Shown: in pieces, positions 52,124-62,333 of the stretch
Layout: every line of letters begins with the position of its first letter
How positions within the stretch are numbered: the first letter of the stretch is position 1
Assembly (NCBI RefSeq): GCF_041435335.1
Contig: NZ_CP108430.1
Location: 6,299,001 to 6,363,000 of the forward strand
Reading direction: 5' to 3'
Length of the DNA: 64,000 nucleotides
Source: Streptomyces sp. NBC_01283
Lineage (GTDB): Bacteria > Actinomycetota > Actinomycetes > Streptomycetales > Streptomycetaceae
Made by a program: the position numbers and the translations under genes
Notes under the pieces: generated by a model
Told to the model about the DNA's origin: nothing
Seen by the model: only the letters and a program-made list of their open reading frames with translations
The model's database searches: none

Positions 52124-52765
52124 CTAGCTGGTAGCCGTACGCGGTCGGCGGACCAGGAACGCCGCTCCCGCGCCTGCCGCGAACAGCGCGAGCAGCGAGA
52201 CGCCCGTGGCCAGCCACGACGCGCCGAGCCACTGCCCGCCGAAGTAGCCGAGCGCGACGCTGTACCCGGCCCAGGCCACGCCGGCCAGGGCCGACCAGGG
52301 CAGGAACTCGCGCACCTTGCGGTGTGCCGCGCCCGCCGCGAGCGAGACGATCGAGCGGCCCGCCGGGGCGAAGCGCGCGATGACTACCAGGATGCCGCCG
52401 CCCCGGGAAAGCGCCGTGCCGAGTCGTTCCTGCGCGGTGGTGAGGCGGCGCGAGCGGGCGATGGCGCGGTCCAGGCGCTCGCCGCCGCGCCAGGCGAGGC
52501 GGTAGACGGCCAGGTCGCCGAGTACCGATGCGGTGGCCGCGCAGAGCAGCAGGATCAGGATGTCGGGGACCGCGTGCGGGACGTTTCCCGCGCCCGCCGT
52601 ACCCGCCGCCGTACCGGCCGTGCCCGCCGCTGCCGCCGCGGTGGCAGCCGTGATGACGAGAACGCCGCTCGGCAGCACGGGCAGGACGATGTCGAAGAGC
52701 ACGGAAAGTGCCACTGCCGCGTAGATCCATGGGCTGCTGGTCAGTGCGCCCAGACTCTCAAGCAC
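52124..52765 (-). CDS. DedA-family membrane protein
   Basis: 213 residues from the GTG at 52765, with GGGGAA before it. Four to five membrane helices; the DedA features are the Arg/Gly motif FAPAGRSIVSLAAGAAH near residue 130 and a preceding GDLAVYRLAWRGG. DedA proteins flip polyprenyl phosphates or phospholipids and affect membrane potential. The stretch AATAAAAAGTAGTAAGTAGA is low complexity and may be a slippage expansion. Confidence 0.84.
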   Translation of the reverse strand: MLESLGALTSSPWIYAAVALSVLFDIVLPVLPSGVLVITAATAAAAAGTAGTAAGTAGAGNVPHAVPDILILLLCAATASVLGDLAVYRLAWRGGERLDRAIARSRRLTTAQERLGTALSRGGGILVVIARFAPAGRSIVSLAAGAAHRKVREFLPWSALAGVAWAGYSVALGYFGGQWLGASWLATGVSLLALFAAGAGAAFLVRRPRTATS

Positions 52766-53023
52766 CGAAATTCCCCGTAACTCCCCGGTCGACGACGTGA
52801 CTGCCGCGACGTCGCGGGGGAGCGGCAGGGGCGGCTTGGTGACAGCTGTACAGCGTACGCCGCGCTCTCCGACGGAGATCCACGGGGGGCTCATATGTTC
52901 GCTACATCACGTTCACCCGGCTGCCGCCTTCGATGGGGCATGCCGCGCCGAAGTCCCGTACGAACAGAAGTCACCGGCGCGGAGGCCAGCAGGGCCGACG
53001 GACGGTTCGGAAGGAGCGGGGCG

Positions 53024-53578
53024 ATGGTGGGAGGAATGCTCGCCGGGACCGTGGCGGCGGCGGTGCTCGCGGCAGGCGGTGGCACGGTCGGCTCGGACGG
53101 GCCTTGTCACGAGATCCGGGTCGGGGCGCGGTTCGCGCCGCCCACGGCCTTCGTCGCCTCGTCGGCGATCACGTACGACAAGAAGCTCGTCCCCGCCGGG
53201 TCGCGGATCGAGGTCGAGCAGCGGAGCGAGCCGGGCGACATGGCGGTCACGGTCCGGGTGAAGGGGATGAAGCCCGGTCACGCGTACGGCGTGCACGTGC
53301 ACCAGAAGCCGTGCGGCGCCGACCCGGCCGCGGCCGGCGGGCACTACCAGCACCGCGAGGACCCGGTCCAGCCCTCCAAGGACCCGGCCTACGTCAACCC
53401 GGACAACGAGGTCTGGCTGGACTTCACCGCGGGCAAGGACGGCTCGGGCGGGGCGACCGCCCGCCACGGCTGGGAGTTCCGGCCGGGCGGGGCCGGATCC
53501 GTCGTGCTGCACCGCGAGCAGGGCGGCGCGGGTGACCGGGTGGCGTGTTTCACGGTGCCGTTCGGTCCCACCGGCTGA
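53024..53578 (+). CDS. Cu/Zn superoxide dismutase-like exported protein
   Basis: 184 residues from the ATG at 53024, chosen for the very strong AAGGAG upstream; an ATG at 52895 would add 43 residues without a signal. A hydrophobic N-terminus suggests export. The copper-site histidines are in YGVHVHQKPCG and GGHYQH, with the conserved Cys between, and a further His in ARHGWEF. It may be an active SOD or a CHRD-like relative; the loop GGxxxC near the end is not obvious. The long hairpin at 53631-53689 follows. Confidence 0.8.
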   Translation: MVGGMLAGTVAAAVLAAGGGTVGSDGPCHEIRVGARFAPPTAFVASSAITYDKKLVPAGSRIEVEQRSEPGDMAVTVRVKGMKPGHAYGVHVHQKPCGADPAAAGGHYQHREDPVQPSKDPAYVNPDNEVWLDFTAGKDGSGGATARHGWEFRPGGAGSVVLHREQGGAGDRVACFTVPFGPTG

Positions 53579-53630
53579 GGCCTCCGGACGAGGCCCCTGA
53601 CCGAGGCCTCGGAGCGGCGAGAGGTCTGAA

Positions 53631-53689
53631 CGTGACGGCGCCTCCTGCCCCGTACTTCGTACTCGTACGGGGCAGGAGGCGCCGTCACG
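53631..53689. terminator. Exceptionally long perfect hairpin between convergent genes
   Basis: Two 25-bp arms (53631-53655 and 53665-53689) are perfectly complementary around a 9-base loop. It lies between the SOD-like and DoxX genes. It should act as a bidirectional terminator, but is longer than needed for that. Confidence 0.85.
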
Positions 53690-53717
53690 CAAAGCTGCGC
53701 GTGAACGCGTGAACGCG

Positions 53718-54167
53718 TCAGGCGGCCACCGGCGTCCGCTCCGACGCCGACTCGTCCGTGTTCTCGCCGCGCGAGGCGAAGAGGCGGTCGAGGCCGAGCG
53801 CGCCCGAGCCGGTGAAGACGAACAGGAGCATGGCCCAGCAGAATATCGCCGACGCCTCTCCGCCGTTCTGCAGCGGCCACAGGGCCTCCGGCTGGTGCAC
53901 CTTGAAGTAGGCGTACGCCATCGAGCCGGACGAGATGAACGCCGCGGCGCGGGTGCCGAGGCCGAGGGCGACCAGGGCGCCGCCGACCAGCTGGATGACG
54001 GCCGCGTACCAGCCCGGCCAGGTGCCCGCGTCGATCGTGCCGCCGCCCATCGCGCCACCGAGCACGCCGAAGAGCGAGGCGGCGCCGTGACAGGCGAAGA
54101 GCAGGCCGATGACCATGCGGAACAGCCCGAGGGCGTAGGGCTGGGCGCTGTTGAGACGTCCAGTCAT
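53718..54167 (-). CDS. DoxX-family membrane protein
   Basis: 149 residues with four predicted helices. The DoxX pattern is visible: LGLFRMVIGLLFACHGAASL in helix 1 and ALGLGTRAAAFISSGSMAYA in helix 3. In mycobacteria DoxX acts with SodA and a thiosulfate enzyme in redox defence; here the SOD-like gene is convergent. A probable iron box lies 47-65 bp upstream, which suggests control by a DmdR/IdeR-type repressor. Confidence 0.87.
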   Translation of the reverse strand: MTGRLNSAQPYALGLFRMVIGLLFACHGAASLFGVLGGAMGGGTIDAGTWPGWYAAVIQLVGGALVALGLGTRAAAFISSGSMAYAYFKVHQPEALWPLQNGGEASAIFCWAMLLFVFTGSGALGLDRLFASRGENTDESASERTPVAA

Positions 54168-54213
54168 GTGGGGGACTCCTTCGGTTTTTGGGGACGGTAA
54201 CCGAGCGGAGGCC

Positions 54214-54232
54214 CAAGGTTAGGGGAACCTAA
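54214..54232. promoter_or_regulatory. Probable DmdR/IdeR iron box upstream of doxX
   Basis: CAAGGTTAGGGGAACCTAA matches the consensus TTAGGTTAGGCTAACCTAA at 15 of 19 positions. It lies 47-65 bp before the DoxX start and overlaps the stop codon of the FAD/NAD(P) gene. Confidence 0.65.
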
Positions 54233-56202
54233 TCAATGCTTGCAAGTTCAACATCTGGCCATTCGGAGGATTCCGCTCTTCTCGCGGACGGGACCCTTCC
54301 CCTCGCAGATGGGGCCTCCGCCGCGCCCGCCGCCGTCCGCAGCACGGCCCGTGCCACCGCGTCCGCGTCCGACAGGGTCACCGAGTCGACGCCCGGCCTG
54401 GCCCCGGCGGCCGTCACCCAGTGCACGCCCTCGGTGGGTACTCCGAACGCGAACCTCCTTGCGTGGAAATGACCTTGACGGTCGATCAGGTGATAGGGGC
54501 GGGGTGTGACGTCGAGCCCTCCGGTTTCGTAGCCGTCGACCACGTGGGCGCGGCACTGGCCCGTCCTCAGGAGCTGCCCGAGCAGATCGTCCGCGGTGCG
54601 CCGCACGTCCGGTTCGGGGAGCCGGGCCTCGATCACTGTGGTGACCGACACATCCGACCCTGGTACGTCGGGGGAGTGCGCGCGATACGTCCCGTCCGCG
54701 GCGGGCCGCACGTCGAGCCGCGGGCCGAGCACCTCGACGACGCCCGCCTCGATCAGCGCCGTCATCTCCTCGATGCGGCGCCGGGGCGGGCCGATCGAGA
54801 GGAAGGCGTTGAGCGGTGTGTACCAGCGGTCCAGGTGCTCGCGGCGCGAAGTCCCGGACAGGCCGCCGTGGTCGAGGATCAGGCGGAGCTCGTTGCGCAG
54901 GTCGCGCAGCACGTCCAGGGCGGACTTCAGCGGGCTCTCTACGTTGCCGAGCGCGGCCTGTGCGGTGTCCTCGCGCAGATAGGCGAGCAGCCAGGCGCGG
55001 AAGTCGTCCGGGGAGCGGAAGGTGCGGCCGGAGTGCGGCTGCGCGAGCCGGTCCCAGGACCAGCGTGCGGCCTCGGGGATGCCGAACTCGTCCAGTACGA
55101 GAGCTTCTTGAGGGCTGTGGTGCGGTGCGGCGAGGAAGGAGTCCCGGAAGCCCGTTGCCCGCCCGTCGGGTTGGACGAGGGCGGTGTAATAGACCGTCTC
55201 CACCTCCTTCGCCACCAGCGGCCATATCTCGTCCAGGAAGTCCGGGGCGTCGCCGCTGTCCGCGCGCTTGCGGAACCGGGCTATGACGTCGGAGGTGAGG
55301 ACGAGCGGCTCGTGCCGTCCGTACGGACCCTTCGCGTTGTCGCCGCGCGCGTGGTAGGGGATGCCGCGCCGGGAGCCCGCGTACAGCTTCGGCTCGTGCC
55401 CCGACGGCTGATAGCGGAGACCGCCGCCTGGCGTGCCGTCCGGCGTCGGGGTGAAGCGTCCGCCGCGGCCCACCGTCAGGAGCGCCATGTGGTCGAAGAA
55501 GTTCAGGCCGAGCCCGCGCAGCAGGACGCGTTCGCCGGGGGCGACGGCCGACAGGTCCACGTCGGCGGGGTTGGCGGGCGGTATGTGGCGCAGGCCGTGC
55601 CGCGCCGCGTGCGCGGCGAGGTGCTCCTGCCCTTCGGCACTGTTCGTGGGGAGGTGGCCCTGTGCGAGGACGACGGCGCTGAGCCCGGGGAGTTCGCGGC
55701 CGCTGTCGAGTACGAGGGTCTGGGCGCCGTCACCCGGGCCGTCGAGCCGTACGGCGCGTGCCGCGTGCACCTCGACCCGGACCGTTCCGGGGGCGCCGCG
55801 CAGGGTCTGGGCGAAGACCCACTCCAGGTAGCGGCCGTAGCAGGCGCGGGTCGGGTAGTCGTCCGGGCCGAGCCCCGGAGCGTGGCCGGCGGCGGCCCAC
55901 GCGTACAGGCTCGGCCCCGGCTGGACCGGCCCCGCGCAGTCGACGCTCTCGTCGGTGAAGAGGGTCACCTGTGAGGCCACCGTGTTCATGAGCAGCTCGG
56001 CCGGCTGTGCGGTGCGCCAGACGCGTCCCGGCCCCGGGGGAGAGGGGTCGACGACGTGGACCGTCAGCCGTGCTCCCGGCGGCAGGAGTTCGACTGCCGA
56101 GGCGCAGAGGCGCTCCAGGACACTCGTGCCGCGGGGCCCCGCGCCGACGACGGCGACTGCAACGTCATGCTCCGGTGAGGCCGCTGCGGATGGTGCGGAC
56201 AA
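54229..56202 (-). CDS. FAD/NAD(P)-binding protein, FAD-NAD(P)-binding domain 9 type
   Basis: 657 residues. The N-terminal dinucleotide motif VVGAGPRGTSVLERL (GxGxxG) binds FAD or NAD(P). The second conserved block GLGLNFFDHMALLTVGRGG (about residues 231-249) and MNTVASQVTLFTDES (substrate side) define the family, often annotated as HI0933-like/NAD_binding_9. Several members are flavin-dependent oxygenases in natural product pathways; others are unassigned. There is no signal peptide. The frame ends inside the iron box. Confidence 0.85.
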   Translation of the reverse strand: MSAPSAAASPEHDVAVAVVGAGPRGTSVLERLCASAVELLPPGARLTVHVVDPSPPGPGRVWRTAQPAELLMNTVASQVTLFTDESVDCAGPVQPGPSLYAWAAAGHAPGLGPDDYPTRACYGRYLEWVFAQTLRGAPGTVRVEVHAARAVRLDGPGDGAQTLVLDSGRELPGLSAVVLAQGHLPTNSAEGQEHLAAHAARHGLRHIPPANPADVDLSAVAPGERVLLRGLGLNFFDHMALLTVGRGGRFTPTPDGTPGGGLRYQPSGHEPKLYAGSRRGIPYHARGDNAKGPYGRHEPLVLTSDVIARFRKRADSGDAPDFLDEIWPLVAKEVETVYYTALVQPDGRATGFRDSFLAAPHHSPQEALVLDEFGIPEAARWSWDRLAQPHSGRTFRSPDDFRAWLLAYLREDTAQAALGNVESPLKSALDVLRDLRNELRLILDHGGLSGTSRREHLDRWYTPLNAFLSIGPPRRRIEEMTALIEAGVVEVLGPRLDVRPAADGTYRAHSPDVPGSDVSVTTVIEARLPEPDVRRTADDLLGQLLRTGQCRAHVVDGYETGGLDVTPRPYHLIDRQGHFHARRFAFGVPTEGVHWVTAAGARPGVDSVTLSDADAVARAVLRTAAGAAEAPSARGRVPSARRAESSEWPDVELASID

Positions 56203-56561
56203 AGGTGTGACTCCCGGGCATAGGAGGGTGTGTGGGGGCGGTGGGGGGATAGGGGGTGATGGAAGCGGACGGTCCGCCTCATCATGCCGCCGGAAGCCCC
56301 GAAGTCGAACCCGTGGCGAAGGATCCCCAGGCGGGTGTGGGCTGCGTCACATGATGCCCGTGGGGTGCTGGTCGCCTTTGCGGGACTATGGGGAATAAGG
56401 GGGGTGTGAGACGGGTGTGAGAGGTGTGGGGGGAGAGGTCCGTGACGAGAAGCCCACGGGATTTATGGGGGGTTGATAGAGCTGCGGGGCCGGGTTGGTA
56501 GAGCCGCAGGGCAGCGCTCCCGCGCTCCCTCAGCCCCGCGAGAGCCCCCAGTGCCGCTCGC
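56203..56561. other. 359-bp intergenic region, no gene
   Basis: Holds the promoter of the FAD/NAD(P) gene on the minus strand. It is G-rich with runs of g (near 56231-56248 and 56388-56405). No credible gene or clear palindrome was seen. Confidence 0.4.
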
Positions 56562-58238
<1,677 letters not shown>

Positions 58239-58250
58239 GATGATCACTCT

Positions 58251-58285
58251 CCTCCGTCGCCCCGTACGGTACGGAACGACGGAGG
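58251..58285 (-). terminator. Hairpin terminator of the HNH nuclease gene
   Basis: CCTCCGTCG (58251-58259) pairs perfectly with CGACGGAGG (58277-58285), and inner bases pair further. It lies between the HNH stop and the PhoD start on the same strand. Confidence 0.6.
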
Positions 58286-58355
58286 CCCGTGGCGAGGTTC
58301 CGCGGATTCCCGCTGGTTACAGGCCGGTTGCCTCGCTGCTCGCAGGCAGGTGAGC

Positions 58356-59003
58356 TCAGCAGCCGTTGAGGATCGAGGACAGCTTGGTCTTCTCCTCCGC
58401 GTTCACGGTGAGCTTGTAGTAGTGCTTCACGTCCACCCACATCCGGGCGTAGTAGCAGTGGTACGACGCGGTGGGCGGCATCCACTCCGCCGGGTCCTGG
58501 TCGCCCTTGCTCTGGTTGACGTTGTCGGTGACGGCGATCAGCTGGGGCCGGGTGAGGTCGTTGGCGAAACCTTCCCGCTGGGCGGTGGTCCAGCCGCTCG
58601 CGCCGGACTTCCAGGCCTCGGAGAGCGGGACGACGTGGTCGATGTCGACGTCGGCCGCGGCGGTCCAGGTGCCGCCGTCGTAGGGGGATTTCCAGGTGCC
58701 GGAGGTGGCCGCGCAGCTGGAGTCCTGCTGGACGTTCGTGCCGTCGCGCTTGAGGACGACCTCTCGGGTGTTGCAGGCCCCGGACTGGGTGCTCCAGTGC
58801 GGGAACTTCTCGCGGCTGTAGCCGTCGGACGAGCCCTCGGCCTTCACGGTGAGCTGCCCCAGGTAGGTGCGGGCGGTGGCGGCGGAGACCGGGGCCGGGG
58901 GAGCGGCCTGGGCGGGGGCGCCGGTGAGGAGGGCGGCCCCGGAGGCGAGCGCGGTGAGGGCGGTGAGAGTGGCGAGGCGTCGACGCGCGTAGACAGCGGA
59001 CAT
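58356..59003 (-). CDS. Secreted HNH endonuclease family protein (DUF1524-type)
   Basis: 215 residues. A signal peptide ends near APAQAAP (residue ~34). The HNH-like core reads DIDHVVPLSEAW with the general-base His, then a Asn/Lys region NQSKGDQDPAEWMPP. Cysteines at about residues 76, 96, 182 and 215 can make two disulfides, fitting extracellular life. It should cut DNA non-specifically, perhaps for nutrient uptake or defence. Confidence 0.89.
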   Translation of the reverse strand: MSAVYARRRLATLTALTALASGAALLTGAPAQAAPPAPVSAATARTYLGQLTVKAEGSSDGYSREKFPHWSTQSGACNTREVVLKRDGTNVQQDSSCAATSGTWKSPYDGGTWTAAADVDIDHVVPLSEAWKSGASGWTTAQREGFANDLTRPQLIAVTDNVNQSKGDQDPAEWMPPTASYHCYYARMWVDVKHYYKLTVNAEEKTKLSSILNGC

Positions 59004-59198
59004 ACGAACTCCCTTGATGTGGGGGGATATTGGCCGTTGGGGCGGCCATGCTGACGCGGTGGGGTTTCCTGCGGATGTGCGCCAGGTGACAGGGTCGCGT
59101 CAATCGGGTGGTCAGTTCAAGAGTTCTGGCGCAGTGTCATGGCCGGTCATCTGTGCGGGAGTTGGCGGAAGGGTGCCGAAAAGCCCCCGGGGGGCCCG

Positions 59199-59224
59199 CG
59201 GAGGGTGACCTGGGTCACCCTCCG
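59199..59224. other. 12-bp-stem hairpin upstream of the manganese riboswitch
   Basis: CGGAGGGTGACC and GGTCACCCTCCG form a perfect stem with a 2-base loop. It may be a terminator for upstream read-through or an operator. Confidence 0.5.
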
Positions 59225-59282
59225 GAGGGGGCGAAAGGCCCTGGTCCGGGGCGTGCGGACGTCCCGTACGATGGATGGCGCA

Positions 59283-59395
59283 GAAGGGGAGTAGCTCTTC
59301 GCCGGACCGTCGACATACTGCTCAGCTCGCCTGAGCCGGCGCCCGGAGGCAGACCCCGTCATCGACGTGGTCGGCCAGCGAGACCTTCGGCAAGC
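59283..59395 (+). promoter_or_regulatory. yybP-ykoY manganese riboswitch
   Basis: The two conserved ends are plain: GGGGAGTAGC at 59286-59295 and GCGAGACCTTC at 59378-59388, with GGCC/GGCA-rich stems between, as in the Mn2+-binding yybP-ykoY fold. A -10 (TACGAT, 59267-59272) lies just upstream. Downstream a hairpin (59474-59493) sits directly before the ribosome site, a possible expression platform. The gene it controls is a GDT1-family transporter, the classic partner. Confidence 0.85.
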
Positions 59396-59473
59396 AGTAC
59401 CCGACGTACATGACCGTGTACGTCCGTGTGTGCTGCCGTGCCGAGGTGTCGTACGTGATGTACAGATTGCTCT

Positions 59474-59493
59474 CGGTGGGGCAGCCCCGACCG
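59474..59493 (+). other. Hairpin just before the ribosome site of the GDT1 gene
   Basis: CGGTGGGG pairs with CCCCGACCG with one bulged G. Its 3' side ends 4 bases before the ribosome site (GAGG, 59497-59500). It could be part of the riboswitch expression platform. Confidence 0.45.
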
Positions 59494-59504
59494 ATTGAGG
59501 AACC

Positions 59505-60083
59505 TTGATCAGCATCAGCGTGATGGCGCTCGTCTTCGGCGTCGTCTTCCTTGCCGAACTCCCGGACAAGACAGCGCTGGCCGGGCTCGTCCTCGGGACG
59601 CGCTACCGCGCCTCGTACGTCTTCGTCGGGGTCGCCGCCGCCTTCGTCGTCCATGTCGTGCTCGCCGTCGCGGCGGGCAGCGTGCTGACGCTCCTGCCCC
59701 AGCAACTCCTGCACGCGCTCACCGGCGTCCTCTTCCTGGGCGGGGCGGCGATGCTGCTCCTCAAGGGCGGCGACCACGACGAAGAGGTCCGCGAGCCCAA
59801 GGACCAGAGCTTCTGGAAGGTCTCCGGCGCGGGCTTCACGCTGATCCTGGTCGCCGAGTTCGGCGACCTGACGCAGATCATGACCGCGAACCTGGCCGCA
59901 CGGTACGACGACCCGCTCTCCGTGGGTCTCGGTGCGGTGCTCGCGCTGTGGGCGGTCGCCGGGCTCGGCATCGTCGGCGGAAAGGCGCTGATGAAGCGCG
60001 TGCCGCTGTCGCTCATCACCAAGATCGCGGCGCTGTTGATGACGGCGCTGGGTGTGTGGAGCCTGTACGAGGCGATTGCCTGA
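59505..60083 (+). CDS. TMEM165/GDT1-family manganese/cation transporter
   Basis: 192 residues starting at TTG 59505, supported by GAGG four bases upstream; ATG 59523 is the fallback. Six membrane helices in two halves. Each half carries the family ExGD-type metal motif: FLAELPDKTALAG (variant with Pro) and LVAEFGDLTQI. It probably exports Mn2+ or exchanges Ca2+/Mn2+ for protons. Expression is expected to rise with Mn2+ through the upstream riboswitch. Confidence 0.92.
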   Translation: MISISVMALVFGVVFLAELPDKTALAGLVLGTRYRASYVFVGVAAAFVVHVVLAVAAGSVLTLLPQQLLHALTGVLFLGGAAMLLLKGGDHDEEVREPKDQSFWKVSGAGFTLILVAEFGDLTQIMTANLAARYDDPLSVGLGAVLALWAVAGLGIVGGKALMKRVPLSLITKIAALLMTALGVWSLYEAIA

Positions 60084-60144
60084 ATCGGCTCCTGAACTGG
60101 CTCCCGATTTGGCTGAGGCGTCCCGATGGCCGCCCCCTGTGAGT

Positions 60145-60162
60145 CACCCCTTGTAAGGGGTG
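60145..60162 (+). terminator. Hairpin terminator after the GDT1 gene
   Basis: CACCCCTT and AAGGGGTG form a perfect 8-bp stem with a 2-base loop, 62 bp after the stop codon. Confidence 0.6.
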
Positions 60163-60217
60163 TGACCTGCGGTGCTGGCGTCTGGTGGCCCCGTTTTGTA
60201 TCGTGGAGGAACAAAGT

Positions 60218-60253
60218 GGCTCCGCCCGTGTTCCCTGACCGGCGGGCGGGGCC
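60218..60253 (+). other. Hairpin in the leader of the HAD gene
   Basis: GGCTCCGCCCG pairs with CGGGCGGGGCC (one G-T pair) across a 14-base loop. It lies 70 bp before the ATG at 60323. It could be a terminator or a leader structure. Confidence 0.45.
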
Positions 60254-60322
60254 GCCTTGATTCCTTTCTGCGCGGAATCTCCCTCTCCCCTTCCCGCTCC
60301 CTCTGTGCTCTGGAGTACGTCG

Positions 60323-60988
60323 ATGACGGCTGAGACTGCCCCTGTACTGACCGCCCGGGCCCTCCTCCTGGACATGGACGGGACCCTCGTCAACTCCGAC
60401 GCCGTGGTCGAGCGCTGCTGGCGGCGCTGGTCCGAGCGGCACGGCCTCGACTTCGACGAGGTCATCAAGGTCGTCCACGGACGCCAGGGGTACGCGTCGA
60501 TGGCGGTGCTGCTGCCGGAGCGGGCCATGGAGGAGAACTACGCGGAGAACCGCGAGATGCTGGCCGCCGAGACCGCGGACATGGAGGGTGTCGTCCCCGT
60601 GCCGGGAGCCGCTGCCTTCCTGGCCTCGCTCGAGGGGCTGCCGCACGCGCTCGTGACGTCCGCGGACGTTCCCCTGTCCACCGGGCGGATGGCCGCGGCC
60701 GGTCTTTCGCTGCCCGCCGTGCGTGTCACCGCCGAGAGCGTGGGGGCGAGCAAGCCCGACCCCGAGGGGTTCCTCAAGGGGGCCGCCGAGCTCGGCTTCG
60801 ACCCCGCTGACTGCGTGGTCTTCGAGGACTCCGGGGCGGGGATCGCCGCGGGGCTCGCGGCGGGCATGCGGGTCGTGGGGATAGGCCCCCGGGCCGGGGA
60901 GTTCGGGCCCACCGTGCATGTCGCTGATCTGACGGAGGTACGGGTGGAGCCGGTCGCCGGTGGCGGGCTTCGGCTCAGCTTCGGCTGA
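60323..60988 (+). CDS. HAD-IA family phosphatase
   Basis: 221 residues from the ATG at 60323, with GGAG eight bases before it. Motif I is LLLDMDGTLVNSD with the nucleophile Asp, motif II LVTSADV, and motifs III/IV GASKPDPEGF and VVFEDSGAGIAAGLAAG. The cap between motifs I and II is helical, like sugar phosphatases such as GS1/YfbT. It should dephosphorylate a small phosphosugar. It converges on the peptidoglycan-binding protein gene. Confidence 0.91.
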   Translation: MTAETAPVLTARALLLDMDGTLVNSDAVVERCWRRWSERHGLDFDEVIKVVHGRQGYASMAVLLPERAMEENYAENREMLAAETADMEGVVPVPGAAAFLASLEGLPHALVTSADVPLSTGRMAAAGLSLPAVRVTAESVGASKPDPEGFLKGAAELGFDPADCVVFEDSGAGIAAGLAAGMRVVGIGPRAGEFGPTVHVADLTEVRVEPVAGGGLRLSFG

Positions 60989-61064
60989 CCTTGGCCGGGC
61001 TCCGGGCTCTGGGGCGTTGGCCGTTGACCTCTGAGCTTTGGCCTCTGACCTCTGCGGTGTTTTC

Positions 61065-61095
61065 GGCGCCCTGCACCCTTGCGGTGCAGGGCGCC
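61065..61095. terminator. Perfect 13-bp-stem terminator between convergent genes
   Basis: Arms 61065-61077 and 61083-61095 with a 5-base loop lie between the HAD gene and the peptidoglycan-binding gene, and should serve both. Confidence 0.8.
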
Positions 61096-61132
61096 TTCGC
61101 GTTCCCGGTGTTCCCCGCGCCCCCAGGGCTCC

Positions 61133-62269
61133 CTACGGCTCCCTCGTCTCCGCCTCCAGCGCCGCCCGCGTCTTCTTCCCGTAGACCCCCTTGCCGTCGC
61201 CCTGCGTCGCGCGGGCGTACTGGAAGCGGGACACCGCGTCCGCCACCTCGGAGTCGTACGTGCCGTCGGCGTCGTCCATGTACAAGTACAGCTGCTGCAG
61301 GCGCTTTTGGAGTTCCACGACCTCAGGGCCCTCGTCGCCGCGGCGCAGTACGCCCCCGGACTTCGGTGCCGACGGCTCCACCGAACCCGTTGCCCGTGCC
61401 GTCGAGCGGCTCGGCGGCGGGGTGGGCCGTGGCTTGGCCGAGGCTGTGTGTGACGGGGACGGGGAGGGGCTCTCCTTGGGTGACGGCGGCGGGGAAGCCG
61501 ACGCGGACGGAGGCGCGGAGGGTGACGGGGAAGCCGCAGGCGTCGACTTCGGCGGCTCCGTGGCGGAGTCGGACGCGGCGGTCACCGCACGGGTCGGCAC
61601 GTCCGGCAGCGACTGGTCCCGCTGCGGCTTGTCGGGCGCGAGCAGCACCGCCGCCAGCACCGCGACGGCCACCACGGCCGCCACGGCGCTCACCGCCGCG
61701 TACAGGCGGACACGGCGACCGCGCCGCGGCTCCGGTTCGGCGTCGTACGGCGGAGTGGGCGAGGGCGGGCCCCCTTCCGGCCCGGTAGATTCCGAGGGTC
61801 CGGAGGGTTCCGGGAGCCCCGAGGGCCCCGAGGCCGCTCCTCTCGGCGTCCCCGGCGCGAACAGCCCCACGTCCGCCGACCGCGGCGGGACCGGGGCCTC
61901 GGCCTCCGGCGGGAGAACGGGCGCGGGAACTGCCCCTGACCCCGACCCCGCCCCCGGGCCAGGTGCCGCCTCCGCCCCTGTCCCAGCGTCCCCGGAACCC
62001 GGCTCCGGCAGCGTCACATAGGGACGTATCCGCAGCGGATCGAAGTCCTCCGCGGCGGCCGCGTCCGCGGACCTCGCGTCCCGCGCCGCGTCGGCGGCCC
62101 GCTCCGTACAGCCGCAGGCAGGAGCGCTGCCCGAGACCCGCGACGTACCGCATTGAGGACATCGCTGACCGTCCCGGCCGCCCAGGCCGGGCACGCCGTC
62201 CCCGCCGGTTTCCCCGCCCCTGTCCCCGCTGCCGTCGCCGCCGCCCGGACGTCTTTCCCTGCTGCTCAC
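61133..62269 (-). CDS. Membrane protein with zinc ribbon, Pro/Ser linker and C-terminal peptidoglycan-binding domain
   Basis: 378 residues from GTG 62269. The N-terminus has a CxxC-CxC cluster (CPQCGTSRVSGSAPACGC), a likely zinc ribbon. A 100-residue Pro/Gly/Ala region follows, then one membrane helix (YAAVSAVAAVVAVAVLAAVL, about 192-211), then a Ser/Pro-rich stalk and a PG_binding_1 domain (LRRGDEGPEVVELQKRLQQL to DAVSRFQYARAT). So the zinc part is cytosolic and the last domain is in the wall. It may link the cytosol to peptidoglycan. The function is unknown. Confidence 0.86.
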   Translation of the reverse strand: MSSRERRPGGGDGSGDRGGETGGDGVPGLGGRDGQRCPQCGTSRVSGSAPACGCTERAADAARDARSADAAAAEDFDPLRIRPYVTLPEPGSGDAGTGAEAAPGPGAGSGSGAVPAPVLPPEAEAPVPPRSADVGLFAPGTPRGAASGPSGLPEPSGPSESTGPEGGPPSPTPPYDAEPEPRRGRRVRLYAAVSAVAAVVAVAVLAAVLLAPDKPQRDQSLPDVPTRAVTAASDSATEPPKSTPAASPSPSAPPSASASPPPSPKESPSPSPSHTASAKPRPTPPPSRSTARATGSVEPSAPKSGGVLRRGDEGPEVVELQKRLQQLYLYMDDADGTYDSEVADAVSRFQYARATQGDGKGVYGKKTRAALEAETREP

Positions 62270-62333
62270 TCTTCGTACCCCACCCCTAGAGAACTCCAGC
62301 GATTATGCAGACCCCCGGTTCAACAGGCCATAA

